This document shows, piece by piece, positions 1 through 5,991 of a DNA stretch of 7,157 bases (positions are counted from its first letter, which is position 1; the number at the start of each line of letters is the position of its first letter). Origin of the DNA: CAZBWE01 sp964495465 (GTDB lineage Bacteria; Planctomycetota; Phycisphaerae; Sedimentisphaerales; Anaerobacaceae); NCBI GenBank assembly GCA_964495465.1, contig CAZBWE010000106.1, positions 1-7,157 of the forward strand, in the 5' to 3' direction. The position numbers and the translations under genes were made by a program. The notes under the pieces are model-generated. The model saw nothing but the letters and a program-made list of their open reading frames with translations. It did no database searches and was not told where the DNA came from.

Positions 1-216
1 CCGATTAAAGAGCCGGTTATGTTCGTAAAGAACAGCCGGAATTTAACCATTCGCAAATCCGCCTGCCGGCAGAAAATTGGCATTTTCTTAAAAATCGAAG
101 GCAGAAAAACTAAAGATATACGCCTCGGCGATAATAATTTCTCACGGGCAAAGAAAGGGATCGTATTAGGTAAAAGCGTCCCGCCTGACAGTATTAGAAA
201 AAACTCCCGCAAATAA
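1..216 (+). CDS. 3' end of a GH28-like / parallel beta-helix protein (partial)
   Basis: The plus-strand frame is open from the first base of the window to a TAA at 214-216, giving 71 C-terminal residues of a gene that begins outside. The visible residues look like the last rungs of a right-handed parallel beta-helix: 'PVMFVKNSRNLTIR', then 'GIFLKIEGRKTKDIRL', 'DNNFSRAKKGIVLG', and a short polar tail. I recognise this order (a short strand after PV, then FLK.eG..t.dI.L, then the n.fs.akk segment) from C-termini of bacterial GH28-type proteins, but the catalytic region is not present and cannot be checked. The basic, polar end is normal for such tails. The gene converges on the minus-strand polygalacturonase, with 51 bases between the two stop codons, so the locus may carry two pectin-active enzymes. 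An ATG at 19 is internal and I do not take it as a start. The family call is inference from pattern; that this is coding is fairly likely. Confidence 0.62.
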   Translation, partial: PIKEPVMFVKNSRNLTIRKSACRQKIGIFLKIEGRKTKDIRLGDNNFSRAKKGIVLGKSVPPDSIRKNSRK

Positions 217-240
217 AAAAGGGCCGTCTGATAACGACCC
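215..240 (-). terminator. Rho-independent terminator of the GH28 gene
   Basis: Read on the minus strand, GGGTCGT (240-234) pairs with ACGGCCC (227-221) to give a 7-bp stem with one G-U pair and a six-base loop. It is followed at once by six T residues (220-215) and then ATTT. The stem begins 27 bases past the TAA of the minus-strand GH28 gene, the expected place for its terminator. On the plus strand the same hairpin lies 4 bases after the stop of the converging gene but has no downstream T-run, so it should terminate only leftward transcription, though it could still protect the 3' end of the plus-strand message. Confidence 0.85.
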
Positions 241-267
241 CTGGTAACGCATTTCATACCTGAAACC

Positions 268-1917
268 TTACGGCTCTGGATTACAGTTTTTAAACTTAAG
301 ACCGGAGGTTGTATTAGGGTCGATTACCCAGCCGTCCCTGCTATTTTTAATGCTGACCGTATCAAATGTACAGTTTGCACAATATTTAAGGTAGGCCCCC
401 GCTTTCTTCGCACCATCTATAGTAACATTGCTGAGAGAAATATTATTATGCTCGGCTTCAGGCGAGCCGTTAATGTATATGCCATATCTTCCAGCGCCGT
501 TACAGGAAACATCCTTTACAATGATATCCTTAAATTGACCCGGCCCCGCAGAAGGATAGCTGCAGGAATAAGCGCTGTCGAAGAATATCGCATCTTTTAT
601 AATATCCTTCATTATAATATCCCTGCAAAGAATATTTTTAGCCCCCCCGCCCTGCTTCAGGCCGGTCTTAAAACGAAGCCCTCTGTCGGTCCCGTCGAAA
701 ACGCAGTCTTCCACTACGAAATCCTGAAACCATGCCGCCGTGAAGCTTCCGAAGACCGCTCCGCCGTGACCATGCTTTGTCATACAATTAAAGACCCTGA
801 CATTTCTGGTCGAGTAGTTTTCTTTCACGCCGTCTGCGCCAACACCTGCGTTAAAATTGATGCAGTCATCGCCGGTGTCGAAAGTAGAATTGAAAATATA
901 AGCCGTATCAGAAGTGCAGACATTAATGCCGTCCGCATTGTGTATATCATAAGTACTTACGTTAACTCCGTTTACAGTAATATTTTTGGAATAACTGATA
1001 AATATAGTGTGCATCGCAGGATTTACAAACGTAAGTCCACCAATATACAATCCATCAACGCCTTTTATAGTAACCATATCGGCCCTGTCACTGTCATCAC
1101 CTTCACTTGCGGCGACCTGGTTATTGCCGAGTATTGTATTAGCGTGCCCCGTAATAGAACCGACAACATCGGAGCCGCCGTTGACGGTGCCGCTTCCGCA
1201 TATCCTGACATTTTTAATGCTGTAATAATCCGTGGTATATGCGTTTATCAGACCGGCAAAATTGTTGCCGGACAAGTAATACGGAAACCTTTTGCTCGTC
1301 TGCGGGTAGTCCGAAGCATTATCACTGCCGCGCAAAGTTCCATCGATTTGAAGTGTCATATCGCTCTTCAGAAAAAGGGCGCCGCTTAAAAATGTCCCCG
1401 CAGGAATTAAAACCTTCCCTCCCGGCGAACATTCATCGATTGCCTTTTGAATCGCAGCGGTATTCAACGTTGTCCCGTTGCCGACGGCGCCGTATTTTGT
1501 AACGTCGAATATCTCCTTCTTAGAGGCCGCTGATTGTATAATCTTATTGCTGGGTGCTGACTCGGCTCCGGAAGCATCTACGGCTGTTACAAAAAATGAA
1601 TATGGCAGACCGGGCTCTATCAATTCTTTGGCAGTGTAAAAAAGGTTCTTTGTCTTTCCGGCCAAAGACCCCTCCTGATAAACATTATAACTAACAACGT
1701 TTGAATAGTCCGAAGGTTTGCTCCATATCAATGTAATACTCGAATCATCATAGCCCAGCGGCGGAACCATCAAATCTTGAGGCGGAGCAACAGGCACAGT
1801 CTTACCCGACATCTCGGAATCACCTGAAGTCGATTGCTGACCCTGCAACCGGCAGCAATTACAGCCAAACCACACGAATAAGGTAATAATAAAGAGAATG
1901 GAATTTCCTTTTTTCAT
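268..1917 (-). CDS. Exported Fn3-GH28 polygalacturonase, probably exo-acting
   Basis: This 549-residue protein should hydrolyse alpha-1,4-galacturonosyl bonds of pectin outside the cytoplasm. Residues 1-26 are an export signal with a hydrophobic core at 7-17 and cysteines 19, 21 and 22; WFGC-19 is a poor lipobox, so lipidation is possible but unproven. Residues about 45-130 form a fibronectin type III domain. The GH28 beta-helix starts near 136 (FDVTKYGAVGNG, then GGKVLIPAGTFLSGAL) and runs to the end. Catalytic motifs are intact: NAD at 327-329, GDD at 349-351, GHG at 383-385, and RFK at 415-417. The expected acids are therefore D329, D350 and D351, with H384, R415 and K417 in the active site. 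An N-terminal Fn3 domain joined to GH28 is known from bacterial exopolygalacturonases (Yersinia YeGH28, Dickeya PehX), which suggests exo action; this is inference. The ATG at 1917 has GAGG seven bases upstream. The gene diverges from the transport operon and has its own promoter and terminator. Confidence 0.93.
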   Translation of the reverse strand: MKKGNSILFIITLFVWFGCNCCRLQGQQSTSGDSEMSGKTVPVAPPQDLMVPPLGYDDSSITLIWSKPSDYSNVVSYNVYQEGSLAGKTKNLFYTAKELIEPGLPYSFFVTAVDASGAESAPSNKIIQSAASKKEIFDVTKYGAVGNGTTLNTAAIQKAIDECSPGGKVLIPAGTFLSGALFLKSDMTLQIDGTLRGSDNASDYPQTSKRFPYYLSGNNFAGLINAYTTDYYSIKNVRICGSGTVNGGSDVVGSITGHANTILGNNQVAASEGDDSDRADMVTIKGVDGLYIGGLTFVNPAMHTIFISYSKNITVNGVNVSTYDIHNADGINVCTSDTAYIFNSTFDTGDDCINFNAGVGADGVKENYSTRNVRVFNCMTKHGHGGAVFGSFTAAWFQDFVVEDCVFDGTDRGLRFKTGLKQGGGAKNILCRDIIMKDIIKDAIFFDSAYSCSYPSAGPGQFKDIIVKDVSCNGAGRYGIYINGSPEAEHNNISLSNVTIDGAKKAGAYLKYCANCTFDTVSIKNSRDGWVIDPNTTSGLKFKNCNPEP

Positions 1918-2001
1918 ATTTAGACCTCACAAAAATTTTATAACAATTTATTTCCTTGTCATTTTTATGCAGCTAAAAAGACGCTTATACCCCTTTTGAT
2001 G

Positions 2002-2030
2002 AGTATATAACCGAATTTCACAAATGTCAA
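2002..2030 (-). promoter_or_regulatory. Sigma-70-type promoter of the GH28 gene
   Basis: On the minus strand a perfect -35 box TTGACA (2030-2025) is followed, after exactly 17 bases, by a -10 box TATACT (2007-2002), which matches five of six consensus positions. Transcription would start near 1995, leaving a 5' leader of roughly 78 bases before the ATG at 1917. This is the best promoter match in the window. An imperfect palindrome covers the -35 box, so the promoter is probably regulated rather than constitutive; that part is inference. Confidence 0.75.
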
Positions 2031-2033
2031 ATT
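2014..2033. promoter_or_regulatory. Imperfect palindrome over the GH28 -35 box (candidate operator)
   Basis: The 20-base element has arms AATTTCACA and TGTCAAATT separated by AA. Eight of nine arm pairs match; the exception is C2019 against C2028. It completely covers the -35 hexamer of the GH28 promoter, where a bound repressor would exclude RNA polymerase. The region is AT-rich, so a chance origin is possible, and I do not match it confidently to a known regulator family. Confidence 0.35.
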
Positions 2034-2098
2034 TATATTTTCTTATTCTCCACATCCATCACTGAAGTAAGACACTCTGTGAATTTGAAAGAATATGT

Positions 2099-2122
2099 CG
2101 AAAAAATTCTCCGAGTTTTTCG
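2099..2122. repeat. Inverted repeat just upstream of the rightward -35 box
   Basis: The arms CGAAAAA (2099-2105) and TTTTTCG (2116-2122) are perfect 7-bp complements separated by 10 bases. The right arm ends directly beside the candidate -35 box at 2123, a position suited to an activator or repressor. A repeat of this quality could arise by chance in 300 AT-rich bases at an appreciable rate, so this is only a candidate site. Confidence 0.3.
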
Positions 2123-2151
2123 TTGCCTGACAGTCAGTGCCGATATACAAT
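2123..2151 (+). promoter_or_regulatory. Candidate promoter of the symporter-TRAP operon
   Basis: A -35-like TTGCCT (2123-2128, four of six matches) is followed after 17 bases by a -10-like TACAAT (2146-2151, five of six matches). Transcription would start near 2158, about 60 bases before the symporter ATG at 2219. The spacer contains the perfect palindrome CTGAC-A-GTCAG (2127-2137). The weak -35 would fit a promoter that needs an activator, which is inference. It is the best rightward match in the intergenic region, but less convincing than the leftward one. Confidence 0.45.
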
Positions 2152-2207
2152 TCCATTGCCGATATATTCTTACATTTATTGATGTGTCAATATCAAAACA
2201 TAAGGCG

Positions 2208-2213
2208 AAAGGA
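2208..2213 (+). promoter_or_regulatory. Ribosome binding site of the symporter gene
   Basis: AAAGGA lies five bases before the ATG at 2219. It supports that start over other plus-strand starts in the intergenic region, none of which has a comparable site. The protein from this ATG begins just before the first membrane helix, as expected for the family. Confidence 0.65.
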
Positions 2214-2218
2214 ACAAG

Positions 2219-4330
2219 ATGGATATTCTGGGCTTTCACCCGATTGACGTTTTGGTACTTGTGTCTTATCTTGCACTTATTACCTACATCGGCAAAAGAA
2301 GTGTGCGCAAAGTCCGCAACCAGGAAGATTTCTTTTTGGCCGGCCGCAAGGTTGGCAAGCTCTTCCAGTACTTTCTGAATATGAGCACCATCGTCGATTC
2401 CGGCAATGCCGTGAACACTGCCAGTGCGGCTTTCAGCAAAGGGCTCGGCGGCGTGTGGATTTTGCTCGCTCCTCTCTTTTCAGGACCCTACTACTGGTTC
2501 ATGTCGGGCTGGTTCAGACGAGTACGCCTGGTTACAATGGCCGAGCTTTTCGATGAACGATTCAGAAGTAAATTCCTGGCAAGCGTTTATGCCTGCGTAG
2601 GAATCTGGCTGAGCATTATCAATATCGGCATTGCCAATAAAATCTCGCTGCGAACTTTTCAAGCTATGACAAACAAACCTAAAGCAAAATGGACCTCGGA
2701 AGAACAGCAAAAAGTCGATATGTTTAATGAATACTCTGAACTGAATGAACTCTACAAGACAAAACAATTGCCGGCTGAAAAAAGCGAAAGATATGAAGCT
2801 CTAAGTAGTATGTACAAAAAAAATCAAATCAGAGCCCGCATATCCTATACGAAAACAGGCTGGTTTTACGCAATCTATATAACCTTCGTGGGTGCATACG
2901 TAATTATGGGAGGTCTTAAAGCAGCAGTCTGGAACAACTTCCTGCAGGGAATGCTGATATTTGCATTTTCAATAATGATGATACCAATTGCGCTGGTCAA
3001 ACTTGGGGGATGGAGCGAACTTTCCGCAAGTGTACCCGACCATATGCTGTACCTTTTCGGCTCCGGTCTGAATGAATTTTCTCTGGCCTCAATCGCCGCC
3101 TATCTACTGGCCAACTATATTATTGGCATTACCGGCCATCAGGGTAATATGTCCAATTACGGCTCAGCCAAAGATGAGTTGACCGCGAGAACAGGCTGTA
3201 TCGGCGGCAATTACACCAAAAGAGTCCTGACAATTATGTGGGCAATGTGCGGTCTGCTCGCCTTTGCACTTTATTCCAACCAGATATCAGACCCTGATAT
3301 GGCATGGGGAGTGATGAGCGACAATTTGCTCGGCGTCGGTCTGGTGGGCATTATGATTTCAGGTATCCTTGCGGCGAACATGTCGACCCTGGCGGGCGTA
3401 TCCGTATATCTGTCGGCGCTATTCGTTCGCCATTTATACAAACCGTTTGCCCAAAACAAATCCGAAAGACATTACGTTAACGCATCGCGTGTTTCAATCG
3501 CCGGAATACTCCTGCTTTCCGTCTATGTCGCGATGAAAAGCTCCGGCATACTCAATATACTCAAGATGCTGCCCTCATTGAATATTATCTTCGGCGCACC
3601 GATATTACTGCTGCTTTTCTGGAAACGTCTGACTCTAAAGGCCGTATATACACAGGTAATCATCTGCGCACTGCTGTTCGGGATTCTGCCGGGAACACTG
3701 CCAATGTTCAAAGCGGTCAAACAATCGAAATGGCTCACTCAGCAGACAAAAGAAAGAATAGTCGTACGCAATTCGCCTGCTACGCAGGACGACGTCGATA
3801 TGGGACGTGCCGATGAAATGGGTCAAAAAATTCAAAAAGAACTTCTAGTTCCGCCCACTGCCATTTACTTCGATAAGGTGGCAAGGAGCAATCCTGATGA
3901 TGCAAATTCACCGATGGCCGGTATCGGCAGAATAAATTCCGAGCTTGTTATCGCCAAAACGATTGGTCTGAACCTTCAGTATATGAAGCCTTCCACGCTG
4001 CTGATGATACGGTATCTTATCGATGCATTTTTGCCGTTTATCATCCTGATTCCTATAAGTCTGTTCACTAAAGACAAAGGACTGGAAAAAAATATAGCCC
4101 GTTTCTATGTCAAAATGAAAACAAAGGTTATTGCCGACCCCGAAAAAGACAAAGCCGAGCTGCAGAAAAGCTATGACAATCCGACCCGGTTCGACCATAC
4201 AAAACTGTTCCCTAAAACAAACTGGGAATTCTGTAAGTGGACAAAAGAAGATACCTGGGGCTTCCTTGCCAGCACAGCCCTTACAGCCGTTATCATAATA
4301 CTGTTCTGGGGACTCCTTAAGACGCTCTGA
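2219..4330 (+). CDS. Sodium:solute symporter (SSS family), extended form
   Basis: The 703-residue membrane protein belongs to the SSS/SGLT family, which couples Na+ entry to uptake of sugars, organic acids or other small solutes. Family marks are EDFFLAGR (36-43) after the first helix, the GGLKAAVWNNFLQG segment (231-244), and ILAANMSTLAG (383-393). In the last, A386, S389 and T390 align with the A361/S364/S365 Na2-site positions of vSGLT, so sodium coupling is likely. I count 13-14 hydrophobic helices. The protein is longer than the usual ~500-600 residues because of a charged insertion at about 141-212, a hydrophilic block at about 495-592, and a soluble stretch at about 616-678 before a last helix at 681-699. 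The substrate cannot be read from sequence; the divergent GH28 gene suggests galacturonate or an oligouronide (inference). It is the first gene of the rightward operon, 82 bases ahead of dctP. Confidence 0.9.
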   Translation: MDILGFHPIDVLVLVSYLALITYIGKRSVRKVRNQEDFFLAGRKVGKLFQYFLNMSTIVDSGNAVNTASAAFSKGLGGVWILLAPLFSGPYYWFMSGWFRRVRLVTMAELFDERFRSKFLASVYACVGIWLSIINIGIANKISLRTFQAMTNKPKAKWTSEEQQKVDMFNEYSELNELYKTKQLPAEKSERYEALSSMYKKNQIRARISYTKTGWFYAIYITFVGAYVIMGGLKAAVWNNFLQGMLIFAFSIMMIPIALVKLGGWSELSASVPDHMLYLFGSGLNEFSLASIAAYLLANYIIGITGHQGNMSNYGSAKDELTARTGCIGGNYTKRVLTIMWAMCGLLAFALYSNQISDPDMAWGVMSDNLLGVGLVGIMISGILAANMSTLAGVSVYLSALFVRHLYKPFAQNKSERHYVNASRVSIAGILLLSVYVAMKSSGILNILKMLPSLNIIFGAPILLLLFWKRLTLKAVYTQVIICALLFGILPGTLPMFKAVKQSKWLTQQTKERIVVRNSPATQDDVDMGRADEMGQKIQKELLVPPTAIYFDKVARSNPDDANSPMAGIGRINSELVIAKTIGLNLQYMKPSTLLMIRYLIDAFLPFIILIPISLFTKDKGLEKNIARFYVKMKTKVIADPEKDKAELQKSYDNPTRFDHTKLFPKTNWEFCKWTKEDTWGFLASTALTAVIIILFWGLLKTL

Positions 4331-4363
4331 TTACTACCGCACCCTGTTCGAGAAGCAGATTCA

Positions 4364-4385
4364 GATTGCTTTTAAGAAAGCAATC
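4364..4385 (+). repeat. Perfect intercistronic hairpin between the symporter and dctP genes
   Basis: GATTGCTTT (4364-4372) and AAAGCAATC (4377-4385) form a perfect 9-bp stem with a four-base TAAG loop. It lies 33 bases after the symporter stop and ends 27 bases before the dctP ATG. No T-run follows on either strand, so it is not a standard intrinsic terminator. A perfect 9-bp stem in an 82-base gap is unlikely by chance. Plausible roles are 3'-end protection of the symporter message, an RNA-processing site that sets different levels for the two transporters, or weak attenuation. Confidence 0.6.
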
Positions 4386-4412
4386 CCGCCCCAAAATGCA
4401 GAGGTAATATGT

Positions 4413-5399
4413 ATGAAGAATAAGATTCTACTTCTTTGGTTATCTATGTGCCTGACCCTAATAATTCCTGCCGGCTGCAAAAAGAAAGAAAATGAACCGG
4501 AAGTAGTATTGAAGCTGGCCCATAGTCTTGACATAACTCATCCGGTCCATAAGGGGATGGTGTATATGGCCGAGAAAGTCGCAGAAAAATCATCCGGTCG
4601 AATGAAGGTCGAAATCTTTCCGAATGAACAGTTGGGCACTGAAAAAGAAAATATAGAGGCGCTCCAACTGGGCTACCTGGCAATGACCAAGACTTCTTCG
4701 GCGCCAATGGAAGGATTTGTGCCGCGAATGAGGATTTTTGGAATTCCATATCTATTCAGAGATTCCGAGCACTTCTGGAAGGTGCTGAAGGGACCTATCG
4801 GCAAAGACCTTTTATTAGCCGGCCAGTCCAAATGGCTGCGAGGCCTGTGTTACTATGATGCCGGGGCCAGGAGCTTCTACGCCAAGAAGGAAATTCACTC
4901 CCCCGACGACCTTAAAGGAATGAAGGTCCGGGTCCAAAACAGTATTATGTCGATGAAACTGGTCAGCGCTATGGGCGGCTCTCCAACTCCGATTCCGTGG
5001 GGCGAACTCTACACCGCACTGGACCAGGGCGTCGTTGACGCAGCGGAAAATAATCCACCGTCGTTTCGCACATCACGCCACTATGAAGTCTGCAAATACT
5101 ACATTCTCGACGAACATACGATGTTGCCCGATATACTGATGATAAGCACGAGGGTCTGGGAAAGTCTAACACCGGAGTTTCAACAAATATTACAGGATGC
5201 GGTGGACGAATCTGTCGAATACCAACGTAAGATTTGGGCCGAAGCTGAAGAAGCAGATATGAAAATAGTACAGGATGCAGGAGTCAAGGTTATCCGTCCG
5301 GACAAGGGCCCTTTCCGGGAATCGGTCAAAAGCGTATGGGATGAATTCGAGGGCACCGACATCGGCGAATTAATCAAACAGATACAGGAGGTAAAATAG
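4413..5399 (+). CDS. dctP: TRAP transporter solute-binding protein, DctP type
   Basis: This is the extracytoplasmic receptor of a tripartite ATP-independent periplasmic transporter; it captures an organic acid and passes it to the DctQM permease. The 328-residue length is typical. Residues 1-21 are an export signal ending IIPAGC, so Cys22 is a likely lipidation site although Pro at -3 is off consensus; a charged KKKENEP linker follows. Family landmarks are FPNEQLG (69-75), GARSFYAKKEIHSPDDLKGMK (150-171 region), KVRVQNS (171-177) with the conserved carboxylate-binding Arg173, GGSPTPIPWGELYTALDQG (188-206), and AENNP (211-215). Arg153 corresponds to a second conserved basic position. The pattern resembles sugar-acid-binding members more than strict C4-dicarboxylate ones, and a uronate ligand would suit the neighbouring polygalacturonase; this is inference. 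The ATG at 4413 follows AGAGG by eight bases. An overlapping ATG at 4409 gives only four codons. The dctQ ribosome binding site lies inside this gene's last codons. Confidence 0.93.
   Translation: MKNKILLLWLSMCLTLIIPAGCKKKENEPEVVLKLAHSLDITHPVHKGMVYMAEKVAEKSSGRMKVEIFPNEQLGTEKENIEALQLGYLAMTKTSSAPMEGFVPRMRIFGIPYLFRDSEHFWKVLKGPIGKDLLLAGQSKWLRGLCYYDAGARSFYAKKEIHSPDDLKGMKVRVQNSIMSMKLVSAMGGSPTPIPWGELYTALDQGVVDAAENNPPSFRTSRHYEVCKYYILDEHTMLPDILMISTRVWESLTPEFQQILQDAVDESVEYQRKIWAEAEEADMKIVQDAGVKVIRPDKGPFRESVKSVWDEFEGTDIGELIKQIQEVK
5386..5391 (+). promoter_or_regulatory. Ribosome binding site deciding the GTG start of dctQ
   Basis: AGGAGG lies within the last codons of dctP, ten bases before a GTG at 5402. 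The GTG is only two bases beyond the dctP stop codon, so translation of the two genes is likely coupled. This site is the reason for choosing GTG at 5402 as the start. Confidence 0.75.
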
Positions 5400-5401
5400 C
5401 A

Positions 5402-5935
5402 GTGTTCAAGTCGATAAAAAAGGTATTGGACCGTTCGCTCGAATTGCTGGTTATGGTGGTTGTCGTAGTATTGGTAGTGGACGTGCTATGGCAGGTCTTT
5501 ACGCGTTTTATCCTGAAAAATCCCAGCACCTGGACGGAAGAGCTGGCGGTTTTTATGCTAATCTGGGTCTCACTTCTCGGCGCTGCGGTAGCACTAAATC
5601 GCGGCGCGCATCTGGGCATTGATTATTTCGTGGGCAAGTTACCCGTAAGAATAAGACTCTATACGGAGGTCTTTGTCTTCCTTTGCATATCGCTGTTTTC
5701 ATTATTCGTTATGGTTCGCGGTGGAACTGAACTTGTTGTCCGCACCCTGAAGTTACAGCAGATGTCCCCTGCCCTGCAGGTCAAAGTCGGATACGTGTAT
5801 CTTGCGATACCAATCAGTGGATTTTTCCTCGTGCTCTACTCTATAATCGGGCTGGTTGAAAGAATAGCAAATTTGCTCAGGGGCGGCCCCGTTTCACCCC
5901 ATCTGGCAACCCACGTGGAGGAAGGGATTGACTAA
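5402..5935 (+). CDS. dctQ: TRAP transporter small permease, DctQ type
   Basis: This 177-residue inner-membrane protein is the small subunit that pairs with DctM and is needed for TRAP transport. It has the expected four hydrophobic segments at about 13-35, 48-66, 85-107 and 128-152. The family signature is clear after the first helix: the polar stretch KNPSTWTEELAVF (39-51) with Trp44 and Glu46-Glu47, followed by WVSLLGAAVALNRGAHLGIDY (55-75), including the conserved Gly60 and His70. Length and topology are normal. The start is GTG at 5402. The next signal, an ATG at 5935, overlaps the last base of the TAA stop (TAATG), although that ATG opens only a 14-codon ORF ahead of dctM. The P-Q-M order shows that this is a standalone small subunit and not a Q-M fusion. 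Confidence 0.93.
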   Translation: MFKSIKKVLDRSLELLVMVVVVVLVVDVLWQVFTRFILKNPSTWTEELAVFMLIWVSLLGAAVALNRGAHLGIDYFVGKLPVRIRLYTEVFVFLCISLFSLFVMVRGGTELVVRTLKLQQMSPALQVKVGYVYLAIPISGFFLVLYSIIGLVERIANLLRGGPVSPHLATHVEEGID

Positions 5936-5979
5936 TGACCAGCAACATTACACAGCAAATGCTTAGACCTAAAATGTGA
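5935..5979 (+). CDS. 14-codon mini-ORF between dctQ and dctM (possible leader or relic)
   Basis: An ATG overlapping the dctQ stop (TAATG) opens 14 codons, MTSNITQQMLRPKM, closed by TGA at 5977-5979. It has a good ribosome binding context, GGAGGAAGGG at 5917-5926, eight bases upstream. It is in the same frame as dctM, whose likely GTG start lies 12 bases beyond the TGA. It could be a translated leader that delivers ribosomes to dctM by termination and reinitiation, or the remnant of an older dctM start closed by a nonsense change. It may also be chance. Its sequence is polar and resembles no normal DctM N-terminus. Confidence 0.3.
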   Translation: MTSNITQQMLRPKM

Positions 5980-5984
5980 AAGGA
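5980..5984 (+). promoter_or_regulatory. Ribosome binding site deciding the GTG start of dctM
   Basis: AAGGA lies seven bases before GTG at 5992. The resulting protein begins directly at the first membrane helix, as is usual for DctM, and an in-frame TGA at 5977 prevents any longer reading. This makes GTG at 5992 the preferred start even though it is not ATG. Confidence 0.7.
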
Positions 5985-5991
5985 AATTATA

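Larger units (their letters stand above)
1918..2218. other. Divergent regulatory region, no gene
   Basis: These 301 bases separate the start codons of the GH28 gene and the symporter gene. They are visibly AT-rich compared with the flanking genes and contain no ORF with a convincing ribosome binding site. They hold the GH28 promoter and its overlapping palindrome, an inverted repeat with 7-bp arms at 2099-2122, a weaker rightward promoter at 2123-2151 with a short palindrome in its spacer, and a 10-base direct repeat at 2138 and 2157. One regulator could control both directions from here, but no single element is clearly repeated at both promoters. Confidence 0.7.

Noticed and set aside
448..1389. 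Long plus-strand ORF of 313 codons opposite the GH28 gene
   Set aside because: It is entirely antisense to a gene with intact catalytic motifs, its translation shows no recognisable domain, and no ribosome binding site or promoter was seen. It is best explained as a shadow of the GH28 coding frame.
2033..2239. Minus-strand ORF of 68 codons across the divergent promoter region
   Set aside because: It starts inside the symporter gene on the opposite strand, has no ribosome binding site, and runs through both promoters. Its composition looks non-coding.
2079..2378. Plus-strand ORF of 99 codons overlapping the symporter start
   Set aside because: It lies in a different frame from the symporter, covers its promoter and start, and resembles no known family.
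4364..4385. The intercistronic hairpin as a rho-independent terminator
   Set aside because: No T-run follows the stem on the plus strand, and none follows it in the minus-strand direction.
5977..5979. UGA recoding that would fuse the mini-ORF to DctM
   Set aside because: The symporter ends normally at TGA, Trp is encoded by TGG throughout, and read-through would add a polar tail unlike DctM N-termini. A standard code with a GTG start is simpler.
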